Positions 1-7,894 are shown, numbered from the stretch's first letter. The stretch is 64,000 bases of DNA from Thalassobaculum litoreum DSM 18839 (GCF_900102465.1 NZ_FNBW01000012.1:109017-173016), one strand, 5' to 3'. The notes: generated by a model not told the origin, from the letters alone. Translations and numbers: made by a program.

Positions 1-130
1 CGAAGCGGATGAAGGCCTCCTGCACGACCTCCTCCGCCCGCCCGACATCGCCCAGGATCCGCCCGGCATAGCCGACCAGTTCGCCGCGATGATCGGCGTA
101 CAGCGCCGCAAAGCCTGTGGTCCTGATCAC
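1..130 (-). CDS. ECF-family RNA polymerase sigma factor, N-terminal part only
   Basis: The minus-strand reading from a GTG at 130 runs off the window edge after 43 codons. It shows the start of a sigma-70 region 2: a FAALYADHRGELVGYAGRIL-like helix, then GDVGRAEEVVQEAFIRF, the usual ECF helix around the polymerase-binding surface. FecI-type sigma factors of this kind usually serve iron-uptake genes. It is divergent from a DUF2218 gene, with a Fur-like palindrome in between, which supports an iron link. The frame stays open upstream of the GTG, but I see no better start codon there. The C-terminal region 4 and any anti-sigma gene lie outside the window. Confidence 0.8.
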   Translation of the reverse strand, partial: MIRTTGFAALYADHRGELVGYAGRILGDVGRAEEVVQEAFIRF

Positions 131-217
131 CCAGAGCGTTCCTGCAGTCTCTCCGGCGACCCTCGGGTCCCTCGCCGCACTCGGCGCGTGCCGCCGAGGC
201 CGGGCCTAACCTAAGAG

Positions 218-240
218 CTATTGCGAGTTATTCGCAATAG
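218..240. promoter_or_regulatory. Fur-like operator palindrome between ECF sigma and DUF2218 genes
   Basis: A perfect inverted repeat has 9-base arms CTATTGCGA and TCGCAATAG and a 5-base centre. It lies 88 bases upstream of the sigma factor GTG and 71 bases upstream of the DUF2218 GTG. AT-rich palindromes with a TTGCGA/TCGCAA core resemble iron-regulator (Fur/Irr class) boxes. The identity of the binding protein is inferred. Confidence 0.5.
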
Positions 241-310
241 GCATTACAAGGATCGACGAAACGGTGCGCGCCCCCGCGCCCCCGACCGGGATTCAGAAAA
301 GGTATGGACC

Positions 311-616
311 GTGGAAACATCGACCGCGCTGGTTCGAACGGACAAGGCGAGCCGCTTTCTGGTGCAGCTCTGCAAGCATTTCGGCCACAAGGTGCCGGCC
401 GAATGGACCGAGACCGATGGCGTCGTCCGGTTCGAGCCGGGCACCTGCCGGATGGCCGCGTCGGAAGGCGCACTCACGCTCGCCTGCGAAAGCGAGTCGC
501 CCGAGGCTCTCGCCGTGGTCCAGGACGTGATCGCCAGCCACCTTCAGAGGTTCGCCTGGAAGGAGGAACTCAGCGTTTCCTGGGCCGGGGGCACCGGGGG
601 CACGGCGTCCCGCTGA
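311..616 (+). CDS. DUF2218 domain-containing protein
   Basis: A 101-residue protein matches the whole DUF2218 family: N-terminal TSTALVRTDKASRFLVQLCK, then HFGHKVPAEW, and a C-terminal SHLQRFAWKEELSVSW. The GTG at 311 is preferred because AAAAGG lies 8 bases upstream. The longer frame from 221 would translate through the operator palindrome. DUF2218 proteins are small, lack enzyme motifs and often sit beside siderophore or iron-uptake genes. The biochemical role is unknown. The divergent ECF sigma factor and shared palindrome suggest iron-responsive expression. Confidence 0.8.
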   Translation: METSTALVRTDKASRFLVQLCKHFGHKVPAEWTETDGVVRFEPGTCRMAASEGALTLACESESPEALAVVQDVIASHLQRFAWKEELSVSWAGGTGGTASR

Positions 617-624
617 TCTCCCCG

Positions 625-740
625 CTAGAGCAAATCACGATCAGATGGAAACATCTGATCGTGTGAATTTGCACTATTCTTAATGCGTTAGAGGACGATT
701 CACGGGTCAGATCGATTCGATCTGACCCGATCGTGCTCTA
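625..740. repeat. Two-hairpin dispersed repeat, copy 1 (MITE-like)
   Basis: The element begins CTAGAGCAAATCAC and ends GATCGTGCTCTA, giving terminal inverted repeats TAGAGCA/TGCTCTA. It contains two perfect hairpins: CACGATCAGATG-gaaa-CATCTGATCGTG, and GGGTCAGATCG-att-CGATCTGACCC. A diverged copy is at 2794-2896. The last three bases supply the stop codon of tctA on the other strand. Its terminal GAGCA next to TA resembles the left end of the IS630-family element at 63704. Confidence 0.8.
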
Positions 741-2243
741 TCCGCGCGGTCTGAGCCGCGCGCGGAGCATCGGCCACAGCGGCGTCTGCGACAGCAGCAT
801 GGTCAGGAACCCGACGGTGAGAACGAGCGAGATCGGATGGGACACGAAGTCCCACAGGAAGACGCCGACATCCTGGCGCGCGCCGATCATCGCCCGGCGG
901 TAGTTCGCGTCCATCATCGGCCCCAGGATCACGCCGAGGATCACCGGCCCGACCTGGAAGCCGTAGGTCTTCATGAAATAGCCGACCACGCCGAACAGCA
1001 GCATCCAGTAGATGTCGACCGGGTTGTTCTGGATCGCGTAGGTGCCGACCGCCGACAGCACGATGATCAGCGGGATCAGTACCGCCTTGGGGCATTCGAC
1101 GATCTTGGTGAACACCCGGATGCCGGTCAGTCCGAAGATCAGCAGGAAGATGTTCGCCAGGGTCAGGCTGCCGACGGTGAACCAGAACAGGTGCGGGGTT
1201 TCGACCAGCAGCAGCGGCCCGGGCTTCAGCCCGTGGATGAACAGGGCGCCGATGATCACCGCCGTCACCGCGTCGCCCGGGATGCCGAGCGTGAGCATCG
1301 GGATGAAGGCGCCGCCGACCGCCGCGTTGTTCGCCGCCTCCGGCGCCACCAGCCCTTCCTTCGCCCCCTCGCCGAACGGCCGTTCGGGGTTCTTGGTCGA
1401 GCGCTTGGCATGGTCGTAGGCGAGCAGGGCGGCGATGTCGCCGCCGGTCCCGGGCAGGGCGCCGATGATCGTGCCGATCCCGGACGCGCGCATCGCCAGC
1501 CCGAAATACCGCCGCACGTCGGACAGGCGCGGGATGACCCGGTCGATCTTCTGCCGGATCGCCGGCATGCCCAGCGTATGGAGCTGGACCAGCGCCTCGG
1601 CCACGCCGAAGAACCCGATCATGGCGGCGACATAGGGAATGCCGCCCATCAGGGTGATCGTGCCGAAGGTGAAACGTCCCTCCGCCGTCATCGGGTCGAG
1701 CCCGACCATGCCGATCAGCACGCCGAGCGCGCCGGCGAAGGCACCCTTGGCGAAGCTCTCGCCGGACAGGGTGCCGACCAGCAGGATGCCGATCATGCCG
1801 AGCAGCAGGTAGTCGCGGGACTGGAACATCAGCGCGAAGTCGGAGATCACCGGCGCGAAGATCGCCAGCGCCAGGATGCCGACGAAACCGCCGAACACCG
1901 ACATGACCGTGGTAAGGCCGATCGCTTCCCCCGCCTCGCCGCGCTTGGCCAGCGGATAGCCATCCAGGGCGGTGGCGATCGCGCTCGGGGCGCCGGGGAT
2001 GTTCAGCAGAATGGCGGTGCGCGACCCGCCATAGACGCCGCCGATGAAGATCCCGGCGATCAGGGCAAGCGCCTCGTCCACCGGCCATTTGAAGGTGAAG
2101 GAGATCAGGATCGAGGTCGCCATGGTGACCGAGAGACCCGGGATGGCGCCGACATAGATTCCCGCCAGCGTGCCGGAGGCGGTCAGGAACAGCAGCCAGG
2201 GATCGAGCCAGACGGTGGAGAAATTGGCCAGCGCGTCCATCAT
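738..2243 (-). CDS. tctA: Tripartite tricarboxylate transporter large membrane subunit TctA
   Basis: A 501-residue, strongly hydrophobic protein has the usual TctA length (about 500) and about a dozen membrane spans. It carries the family glycine/proline motif YVGAIPGLSVTMATSILISF near residue 30 and GGVYGGSRTAILLNIPGAPS near residue 70. TctA is the ion-coupled transport channel of the TTT system, fed by the periplasmic binding protein TctC. It starts one base after the tctB stop, so the two are probably translationally coupled. The substrate is not readable from sequence; TTT systems take up citrate and other carboxylates. Its TAG stop lies inside the repeat at 625-740. Confidence 0.93.
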   Translation of the reverse strand: MMDALANFSTVWLDPWLLFLTASGTLAGIYVGAIPGLSVTMATSILISFTFKWPVDEALALIAGIFIGGVYGGSRTAILLNIPGAPSAIATALDGYPLAKRGEAGEAIGLTTVMSVFGGFVGILALAIFAPVISDFALMFQSRDYLLLGMIGILLVGTLSGESFAKGAFAGALGVLIGMVGLDPMTAEGRFTFGTITLMGGIPYVAAMIGFFGVAEALVQLHTLGMPAIRQKIDRVIPRLSDVRRYFGLAMRASGIGTIIGALPGTGGDIAALLAYDHAKRSTKNPERPFGEGAKEGLVAPEAANNAAVGGAFIPMLTLGIPGDAVTAVIIGALFIHGLKPGPLLLVETPHLFWFTVGSLTLANIFLLIFGLTGIRVFTKIVECPKAVLIPLIIVLSAVGTYAIQNNPVDIYWMLLFGVVGYFMKTYGFQVGPVILGVILGPMMDANYRRAMIGARQDVGVFLWDFVSHPISLVLTVGFLTMLLSQTPLWPMLRARLRPRG

Positions 2244-2244
2244 C

Positions 2245-2736
2245 TCACACCAGCCCCCGCATCAGGCTGCCCTCGGGCAGCACGACCTGGAACACGATCC
2301 GGAAAATGACGTAGACGGCGGCCAGCGCCCCCGCCGACAGCAGCACAGTGACCAGCACGTGGCGCCGCCACAGGTACTGGAACGCCGCCAGCAAGAAGAG
2401 GGCGGAGCTGACGATGAAACCGAGCATCGGCAGCAGCAGCAGGTAGGCCAGCACGAGGCCGATCAGCACCATGTGGCGGATCGGCAGGATGTCGACAAAG
2501 AACCGCCGCGTGACGGCCTGCGTGTCCGCATCGGGACGCCGGCGCGCGGTGTCGGACAGGATGAACAGCGCGGCCACGATCATCGTCCCCGTCGCCAGCA
2601 TCGGGAACACGCCAGGTTCGGTCAGCCCGTCGAATCCGGAGATCTCGTAGGCCTGCCAGAAGGCCGCCAGGCTGAAGAGCAGGACGGCCACGGCGAACAC
2701 GAGCTCGCCGGGCCTGCGGGCAGGCGTGGACTGCAT
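2245..2736 (-). CDS. tctB: Tripartite tricarboxylate transporter small membrane subunit TctB
   Basis: The product is 163 residues with four predicted hydrophobic spans (ELVFAVAVLLFSLAAFWQAY, FPMLATGTMIVAALFIL, HMVLIGLVLAYLLLLPMLGF, and a C-terminal pair), which is the usual TctB size. The ATG at 2736 is chosen because GGGGGAC lies about 6 bases upstream. A longer open frame to 2823 would run through the repeat and look unlike the family. TctB pairs with TctA in the inner membrane. Order on the minus strand is tctC, repeat, tctB, tctA. Confidence 0.88.
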   Translation of the reverse strand: MQSTPARRPGELVFAVAVLLFSLAAFWQAYEISGFDGLTEPGVFPMLATGTMIVAALFILSDTARRRPDADTQAVTRRFFVDILPIRHMVLIGLVLAYLLLLPMLGFIVSSALFLLAAFQYLWRRHVLVTVLLSAGALAAVYVIFRIVFQVVLPEGSLMRGLV

Positions 2737-2793
2737 GGGCGTGTCCCCCGTCGCGGCGAAGGGCCGCCGGCCCGCGCATCCCGCAGGCCGGCG

Positions 2794-2896
2794 CTGGAGC
2801 AAATCACGAACAGATGGGAACATCTGATCGTGTGAATTTGTTCTATCTTTAATAGGTTAGAGGGTGATCGATTTGATCTGAATCGATCGCCCTCTA
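2794..2896. repeat. Two-hairpin dispersed repeat, copy 2 (MITE-like)
   Basis: This diverged copy of the 625-740 element lies between tctC and tctB. It shares GGAGCAAATCACGA, the stem CAGATG-ggaa-CATCTG, GATCGTGTGAATTTG, the GGTTAGAGG segment and a second hairpin (GATCGATT...AATCGATC). Its ends have decayed (CTGGAGCA and CCCTCTA). It splits what would otherwise be a compact tctCBA operon and may form a terminator or processing hairpin between the binding-protein and membrane-subunit messages. Confidence 0.75.
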
Positions 2897-2904
2897 GGCG
2901 GATG

Positions 2905-3900
2905 TTACGGACGCGGAATGCCGAGCGTCTCGGGGCTGACCTTGGCCGCACCGGTGTCCTGCAGCACCCAGGCGGTGACCTGCTGCCACTTCGTCAGGAA
3001 GGCGATCGCCTCCTCGCCGGAGATGTCCATGATCACGTTGCCCTTGTTGGCCATCAGGGTCTTGAAGTTCTCGCTCTGCGCCGCGGTGTGGAAGGCGGCT
3101 TCCAGCTTGGCCTTCACGTCGTCCGGCGTGTCCTTCTTGACGAAGACGCCATAGAACGGCCCCCAGGGCAGGAACTTGGCCATGTCCGGCAGGGCGTCCG
3201 TGATCGGCGGGACATTCGGCAGGGTGTCGACCGGGCCGGTGTCGACCACCGCCAGGGCGCGCATCTTGCCGGCCTTCACCTGCTCGGCGGCGGCCGAGAT
3301 ACCCGACGGCATGAAGTCGACCTCGCCGCCCAGCATGGCGGTCAGGCCCGGACCCTCGCCGTCGAACGGGATCGCGGTCACGTCGAAATCGGTGGCGTTC
3401 TTGACGATCGCGCCGACCGTGCTCGGCAGGCCGCCCGGCCCGGTCGAGCCCATCTTCACCGCGCCCGGATTGGCTTTGATGTCGGCCAGCAGGTCCTGCA
3501 TCGTCCGGTACTTGGACTCGGCCGGCACCACGATGACCGCAACGCCGCGGCCCAGGAGGTTGATCGGATAGAAGTGCGAGTAGTCCAGCGGCGAGACGTC
3601 CATCACCGGATGGAGCTGCGGATTCTCGGCCCCGTACAGGAAGGTATAGCCGTCGGCCGGGGCCGCGTTGACATAGGCGGTGGAGATCGCGCCGGCGCCG
3701 CCGGACTTGTTCAGCACCACGATCGGCTTGCCGAGCGCCTCTTCCGCCGCCGGATTGACGGCCCGCGCGACGGTGTCGGTCGCCCCGCCGGCGCCCCACA
3801 TGACCACGCCCAGCAGCTCGCGCTCCGGAAAATTCTGGGCCGACGCGGCGGCGCTGAACATAAGCAGGGCGGCGCCCGCCCCAAGCAGACTCTTCATCAT
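2905..3900 (-). CDS. tctC: Tripartite tricarboxylate transporter substrate-binding protein TctC (Bug family)
   Basis: A 331-residue periplasmic binding protein starts at the ATG at 3900, just after GGGAGAG. It has a signal peptide MMKSLLGAGAALLMFSAAAS with likely cleavage at ASA-QN, then FPERELLGVVMWGAGGATD, the Bug-family ligand loop. GSTGPGGLPSTVGA and YGVFVKKDTPDDV are further family landmarks. It would capture a small carboxylate and deliver it to TctAB. It is first in the minus-strand cluster and is separated from tctB by a hairpin repeat, consistent with higher expression of the binding protein. No tctDE-type sensor is adjacent. Confidence 0.9.
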   Translation of the reverse strand: MMKSLLGAGAALLMFSAAASAQNFPERELLGVVMWGAGGATDTVARAVNPAAEEALGKPIVVLNKSGGAGAISTAYVNAAPADGYTFLYGAENPQLHPVMDVSPLDYSHFYPINLLGRGVAVIVVPAESKYRTMQDLLADIKANPGAVKMGSTGPGGLPSTVGAIVKNATDFDVTAIPFDGEGPGLTAMLGGEVDFMPSGISAAAEQVKAGKMRALAVVDTGPVDTLPNVPPITDALPDMAKFLPWGPFYGVFVKKDTPDDVKAKLEAAFHTAAQSENFKTLMANKGNVIMDISGEEAIAFLTKWQQVTAWVLQDTGAAKVSPETLGIPRP

Positions 3901-4176
3901 GTTTCTCTCCCTCGGCGGCCACGCCGCGCATTTTTCTTCCGATGCCGCACGGGGCACCGGCGTGCCTGCGTTCGCTTGCAGGCCGACGCGCCTATGTAGA
4001 AAGAGCGTGACGCCGCGGTCAATGGACATGAAAGGCCAAATCCCGAGAAACCATACCGTTTTGGGACGAAGGCCCCCGGTACCGTCCGCCTCTCCGCCAC
4101 ACGGGATCGGGGCGTATGGCGCCGCGGCGCGCGATCGATGCCGTTCGAAGAGGGGCGCTGGAATCTAAGGAGATTT

Positions 4177-4252
<76 letters not shown>

Positions 4253-4298
4253 ACCGATCTGGGACGGAGGGCCAAGCCCCCCGGTGCAGAGTGCGCGG

Positions 4299-4327
4299 AA
4301 CATATAAACTTCCCTCGCACAGTTCAA
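4299..4327 (-). promoter_or_regulatory. Sigma-70-type promoter of tRNA-Ala
   Basis: On the minus strand TTGAAC (4327-4322) and TATGTT (4304-4299) are separated by 17 bases. They lie about 47 bases upstream of the mature tRNA 5' end. This is a close match to the housekeeping consensus. Transcription was not observed. Confidence 0.6.
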
Positions 4328-4484
4328 GGACGAGATTGCACCCTGCCCCGGGCGCGTTTCGTCGGGTCCGTGCGCCCGGTTTCCCGGCCGTTCGCCGCAG
4401 CGGATCGCCTTCCGCCGCCAGCGGCCTTGTTCCGGGGCGGTCGCGTCGCTACCTTCGGTGCCGGAACAACAGCGGTTTGCGGCA

Positions 4485-4769
4485 ATGAACTCGATAATCT
4501 GGCTGATCGGCGCGGTCGTCCACTATCTGACGATCGCGTTGTTCGTCTACATCGTGATCGATCTCCTGGTGAAGTTCGGCGTGCTGAACGCCTACAATCA
4601 GGTCGTCCAGGTGGTGATGAACTTCCTGTCCCGGGTCTTCGAGCCGATGCTGCGGCCGATCCGCAGCATCTTGCCCGATCTCGGCGGCATCGACATCTCG
4701 CCGGTGATCCTGGTGCTGCTGCTGCAGTTCGCCGTGCGGCTGCTGAACGAGGTTGCCCGCGGGCTCTGA
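4485..4769 (+). CDS. YggT family membrane protein
   Basis: A 94-residue protein with two hydrophobic segments (WLIGAVVHYLTIALFVYIVI and SPVILVLLLQFAVRLLNEVA) around FEPMLRPIRSILPDLGGIDI, the YggT signature. The ATG at 4485 gives the usual family length; the frame is open nine codons further upstream. YggT proteins are inner-membrane proteins that often lie beside a DUF167 gene, as here (DUF167 starts 38 bases downstream). A role in osmotic or division-related functions has been proposed for relatives. No catalytic motif is seen. Confidence 0.9.
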   Translation: MNSIIWLIGAVVHYLTIALFVYIVIDLLVKFGVLNAYNQVVQVVMNFLSRVFEPMLRPIRSILPDLGGIDISPVILVLLLQFAVRLLNEVARGL

Positions 4770-4807
4770 CCGTCCCGCCGCCATCCGTAATCGGGGCCGC
4801 CTGGGCC

Positions 4808-5149
4808 ATGAGCAGTGATGAGCAGTGCGCCTTCCCCCTGTCGCCGTTCTCGCCGCAGGCGGACCGCCTGCATCTGCGCGTGCGGGTGACGCCGAAGGCC
4901 TCGGCCGAGCGTATCGGCGCCGTGGTGGCGGATGAGACCGGGGAGGGATGGCTGCAGGTCGCGGTGACCGCCGTGCCCGAGGGCGGCAAGGCCAACAAGG
5001 CGGTGATCGCCCTGCTGGCCAAGCGCTGGAAACTGCCGAAATCGACGCTTGAGGTGGTGCGCGGAAGCACCGACCGGCGCAAGGTGGTGGCGATCGCCGA
5101 TCCCGATCCGGACGCCCTTCAGGCCCGGCTCGCGGCGCTGATCGCCTGA
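4808..5149 (+). CDS. DUF167 (YggU family) protein
   Basis: A 113-residue protein contains the conserved DUF167 core: LRVRVTPKASAERIG, then VAVTAVPEGGKANKAVIALL, KSTLEVVRGSTDRRKVVAI. The fold is small alpha/beta and the function is unknown. The ATG at 4808 follows the yggT stop by 38 bases, and the two probably share a transcript. A second in-frame-looking AGCAGTGATGAGCAGTG duplication lies at the extreme N-terminus, which makes the exact start slightly uncertain. Confidence 0.9.
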   Translation: MSSDEQCAFPLSPFSPQADRLHLRVRVTPKASAERIGAVVADETGEGWLQVAVTAVPEGGKANKAVIALLAKRWKLPKSTLEVVRGSTDRRKVVAIADPDPDALQARLAALIA

Positions 5150-5156
5150 TCCCGCC

Positions 5157-5894
5157 TCACCCCGCCAGCGCCAGCAGCTCCTCCACATAGGCCGGGACGA
5201 TCTCGGTGGCCGGTCCGTGCCGCGCCTCGGCGAAGGCGGTGACGCCGGAGGAGGGCTCCAGGTTCAGCTCCACCGTATGGGCGCCGGCCACCATCCGCGC
5301 CTCCTGCACGAACCCGGCGGCCGGATAGACGTTGCCCGACGTGCCGATGGAGATGAACAGCGCGCAGCGCGCCAATGCGGCAAAGATCCGCTCCATCTCG
5401 TAGGGCATCTCGCCGAACCACACCACATCGGGGCGCAGGCCGCCGGCGCTGCCGCAGCGCGGGCAGATCGCCTCGTCCGACAGGTCCTCATGCCACGGGC
5501 TGCTGGCGTCGCAGATCTCGCACAGCGCCTTCAGCATCTCGCCATGCATGTGGATCAGGTTGGTGGAGCCGGCGCGCTCGTGCAGGTCGTCGATGTTCTG
5601 GGTGACCAGCAGAACCGGACCGGACCAGGCCTGCTCCAGGCGGGCGAGCGCGGCATGGGCGGCGTTGGGCTGGACGTTCGGGTTCAGCAGGCTCTGGCGC
5701 CGGGCGTTGTAGAAGCCCTGCACCGTGACCGGATCGCGGGCGAAGGCCTCGGGTGTGGCGACGTCCTCGATGCGGACCTTAGACCAGATGCCGTCGGCAT
5801 CGCGGAAGGTCTCGAGCCCGGACTCCTTGGAAATCCCGGCCCCCGTCAGGATGACGATGGGCGCGTCGGGCGTGAGGGTCGCGGGAAGCGGCAC
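5157..5894 (-). CDS. cobB: NAD-dependent protein deacylase, sirtuin (CobB type)
   Basis: The 245-residue protein has all sirtuin motifs: NAD-binding GAGISKESGLETFRD (residues 18-32), TQNIDDLHERAG (98-109), catalytic His117 in HGEM, a structural zinc site with C125/C128 and C144/C147, and GTSGNVYPAAGF. Tyr62 and Arg65 (FYNARR) match the acyl-lysine carboxylate pocket of Sirt5/CobB-type enzymes, so desuccinylase activity is plausible beside deacetylation. It likely reverses lysine acylation on metabolic enzymes in the cytoplasm. It converges with the DUF167 gene, seven bases away, and is followed by thpR on the same strand. Confidence 0.93.
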   Translation of the reverse strand: MPLPATLTPDAPIVILTGAGISKESGLETFRDADGIWSKVRIEDVATPEAFARDPVTVQGFYNARRQSLLNPNVQPNAAHAALARLEQAWSGPVLLVTQNIDDLHERAGSTNLIHMHGEMLKALCEICDASSPWHEDLSDEAICPRCGSAGGLRPDVVWFGEMPYEMERIFAALARCALFISIGTSGNVYPAAGFVQEARMVAGAHTVELNLEPSSGVTAFAEARHGPATEIVPAYVEELLALAG

Positions 5895-5927
5895 GGGGAT
5901 CTCCGGAAATTGTCGATTCGCCGCACC

Positions 5928-6551
5928 CTAACAGGCTTCGCCGTGATCGTCCGAGTCCCCGTCTTCATCCTGCGGATATCCGCTCCAGCCGGTGCTGTCC
6001 TCGTCCGGCAGCCGGTCCAGCGGAAATCTGTGCTGCGGCTCGTAGCGCGCGCCGTCCGGCTGCCGGCGGCTCCTGTACAGGGTCACCGCGTCCACGGTGA
6101 AGGGCGGTATCTGCGGCGGCGGCGCGGTCTCCAGCCAGCGGCCCACCCGCTCCGCCTCGATGCTCTTCGGGAACCGGGCCAGGGTGACATGCGGGGTGAA
6201 GCGGCGCGGGTCGGGGGCGACGCCGCAGCCGCGCACCAGGCTCTCCACCCGGCGCTGCAGGGACACCAGCTCCGGCGTCGGTTCGGCGGCGACATAGAGC
6301 ACCGCCGGCTTGCCCTTGCGCTCGAAATGGCCGTAGCCGAGCGGGGTCACCGTGACCGCCGGGGCGTCGATCAGGTCCAGCGCCTCGACCAGCTCGCCCT
6401 CGGTCGCCGGATCCACCTCGCCGATGAAGCGCAGGGTGAGGTGGAAGTCGTCGATGTCGTGCCAGCGGGCCTCCGGCAGACCCACCTGCAGGTCGCCGAG
6501 CGCGTCCTTGACGGTCTCGGGAAGATCCAGGGCGACGAACAGGCGGGTCAT
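5928..6551 (-). CDS. thpR: RNA 2',3'-cyclic phosphodiesterase ThpR (2H family)
   Basis: The 207-residue protein starts MTRLFVALDLPE and carries the two H-x-T-x motifs of the 2H phosphoesterase family: HLTL at residue 37 and HVTL at residue 121. It is the bacterial 2'-5' RNA ligase-like enzyme, acting on 2',3'-cyclic phosphate RNA ends. The C-terminus (RLPDEDSTGWSGYPQDEDGD) is an acidic low-complexity tail beyond the catalytic domain, so the protein is slightly longer than the usual 175-190. It starts 17 bases after the aldo/keto reductase stop and probably shares its transcript. Confidence 0.9.
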   Translation of the reverse strand: MTRLFVALDLPETVKDALGDLQVGLPEARWHDIDDFHLTLRFIGEVDPATEGELVEALDLIDAPAVTVTPLGYGHFERKGKPAVLYVAAEPTPELVSLQRRVESLVRGCGVAPDPRRFTPHVTLARFPKSIEAERVGRWLETAPPPQIPPFTVDAVTLYRSRRQPDGARYEPQHRFPLDRLPDEDSTGWSGYPQDEDGDSDDHGEAC

Positions 6552-6568
6552 GGCCGGGATATGGGACC

Positions 6569-7612
6569 TTACGGGCCCGGGTTGGAGATGCGGCGCTGAA
6601 CGTCGTCGATCGCCTCCAGCACGGAAGGGGACAGGGTGACGTCGAGGCTGGCGATGTTGGCCTCCAACTGCTCCAGCCGGGTGGCGCCGATGATGTTCGA
6701 CGTGGTGAAGCGGCGGGTGTTGACGAAGGCCAGGGCCATCTGCGCCGGGTCGAGGCCGTTGTCCCGGGCGATCTGGATGTATTCGGCGTTGGCGGCCTGG
6801 GCGGCGTCGTTGGTGTAGCGGCCGAAGTTGTCCGGGAACAGGGTCATGCGTGCGCCTTCCGGACGCGCGCCGCCCTGGTACTTGCCGGTCAGCCACCCGG
6901 CCGCCAGCGGGGAGTAGGCGAGCAGGCCGATATCCTCGCGGATCGCCACCTCGGCGCAGCCGACTTCGAAGGCGCGGTTCAGCAGGCTGTAGGGGTTCTG
7001 CACCGAGGCCACCCGCGGCAGGCCGTGCTCGTCGGCGAGACGGGCGAAGGTCATCATGCCCCAGGGTGTCTCGTTGGACAGGCCGATATGGCGGATCTTG
7101 CCGGCCTTCACCAGGGTGTCGAGGGTGAAGAGCTGCTCGGCGATCGGGGTCGGGGTCTCGTCGTTGTCATGGACGTAGCCAAGCGTGCCGAAGGAGTTCA
7201 CGGAGCGCTCCGGCCAGTGGAGCTGGTAGAGGTCGATGTAGTCGGTTCGCAGCCGCGTCAGGCTGTCGTCCACCGCCCGGGTGAGGTTCTTGGCGTCGAA
7301 TTTGGGCGACCCGTCGCGCACATGCTTGAAGCGGTCGCCCGGGCCGACGGCCTTGGTCGCCAGGATCACCTTGTCCCGGTTCCTGCGGGCGGCGAACCAG
7401 GTGCCGATGATCTCCTCGGTGCGGCCGTAGGTCTCCGGCTTCGGCGGCACCGAGTACATCTCGGCGGTGTCGAAGAAATTGATCCCGCGCTCCAGCGCCA
7501 GATCCATCTGCGCATGGCCCTCGGCCTCGGTGTTCTGTTGGCCGTAGGTCATGGTGCCGAGACAGATCAGGCTGACGTCCAGGCCGGTCCGGCCGAGTGG
7601 GCGGTACTGCAT
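6569..7612 (-). CDS. tas: Aldo/keto reductase, Tas-like
   Basis: The 347-residue protein starts MQYRPLGRTGLDVSLICLGT and shows the AKR (beta/alpha)8 landmarks: FFDTAEMYSVPPKPETYGRT with the catalytic Asp/Tyr, Lys in ILATKA, DYIDLYQLHWPER, IRHIGLSNETPWG, and a C-terminal NADPH-binding region (IIGATRLEQLEANIAS). Similarity to E. coli Tas is strong in GTMTYGQQNTEAEGHAQ. The substrate is unknown; the family reduces aldehydes or ketones with NADPH. The ATG at 7612 is chosen by the family N-terminus; a longer frame would enter the aroF leader region. Confidence 0.88.
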   Translation of the reverse strand: MQYRPLGRTGLDVSLICLGTMTYGQQNTEAEGHAQMDLALERGINFFDTAEMYSVPPKPETYGRTEEIIGTWFAARRNRDKVILATKAVGPGDRFKHVRDGSPKFDAKNLTRAVDDSLTRLRTDYIDLYQLHWPERSVNSFGTLGYVHDNDETPTPIAEQLFTLDTLVKAGKIRHIGLSNETPWGMMTFARLADEHGLPRVASVQNPYSLLNRAFEVGCAEVAIREDIGLLAYSPLAAGWLTGKYQGGARPEGARMTLFPDNFGRYTNDAAQAANAEYIQIARDNGLDPAQMALAFVNTRRFTTSNIIGATRLEQLEANIASLDVTLSPSVLEAIDDVQRRISNPGP

Positions 7613-7755
7613 GCGGGTTCCTCTCGGGAAGGGCATCGGAAGGTTTCGGCCCGGTTGATAACCGTCCGGGGCCGGTCCGACAATATTCGGCGCGACGGCG
7701 AACCGGACGACGAAACAGGATGACAGGGCGCGCACCCGAGATTACGCTTCGCGCC

Positions 7756-7836
7756 ATGACCCACGCGTTCGCCGGCTTCTGGTTTTACTTTTATGGCTAT
7801 CCGCAGCCGGCGGAGGCAGGGGTGCGCGCGACCTAG
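7756..7836 (+). CDS. Aromatic-rich leader peptide of the DAHP synthase gene
   Basis: A 26-codon open frame starts at ATG 7756 and contains Phe5, then FWFYFYGY at residues 8-15: four Phe, three Tyr and one Trp codon in total. It ends at TAG 7834-7836, just before a strong intrinsic terminator and a DAHP synthase gene. The composition is that expected of a ribosome-stalling leader whose translation reports charged tRNA-Phe, tRNA-Tyr and tRNA-Trp. An in-frame ATG at 7720 would give 38 codons. Neither start has a strong Shine-Dalgarno sequence, so initiation strength is uncertain. It is too short for ordinary gene finders. Confidence 0.75.
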   Translation: MTHAFAGFWFYFYGYPQPAEAGVRAT

Positions 7837-7894
7837 AACACACCAAGCGCAGCAATCATCCCGCAAGCCGCCGGCCCTCTCCGGCGGCTTTTTT
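7771..7894 (+). promoter_or_regulatory. Transcription attenuator controlling DAHP synthase
   Basis: Three mutually exclusive pairings can be drawn. Segment 1 GCCGGC (7771-7776, inside the Phe/Trp codons) can pair with segment 2 (7806-7811). Segment 2 GCCGGCGG (7806-7813) is perfectly complementary to segment 3 CCGCCGGC (7868-7875), forming an antiterminator. Segment 3 also forms the 5' arm of the terminator. A ribosome stalled on aromatic codons would cover segment 1 and free segment 2 to block the terminator. The pairing rules are read from sequence; the mechanism is inferred from classical attenuators. Confidence 0.7.
7865..7894 (+). terminator. Intrinsic terminator of the aromatic attenuator
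   Basis: The stem is AAGCCGCCGG (7865-7874), loop CCCTCT, then CCGGCGGCTT (7881-7890), 10 perfect pairs, running into six consecutive T residues (7889-7894). It ends 38 bases before the DAHP synthase GTG, so it would stop transcription before the structural gene. Confidence 0.9.

Noticed and set aside
221..310. N-terminal extension of the DUF2218 protein from a TTG start
   Set aside because: It would translate through the operator palindrome, and the family begins at the TSTALV segment. GTG 311 has a good ribosome site.
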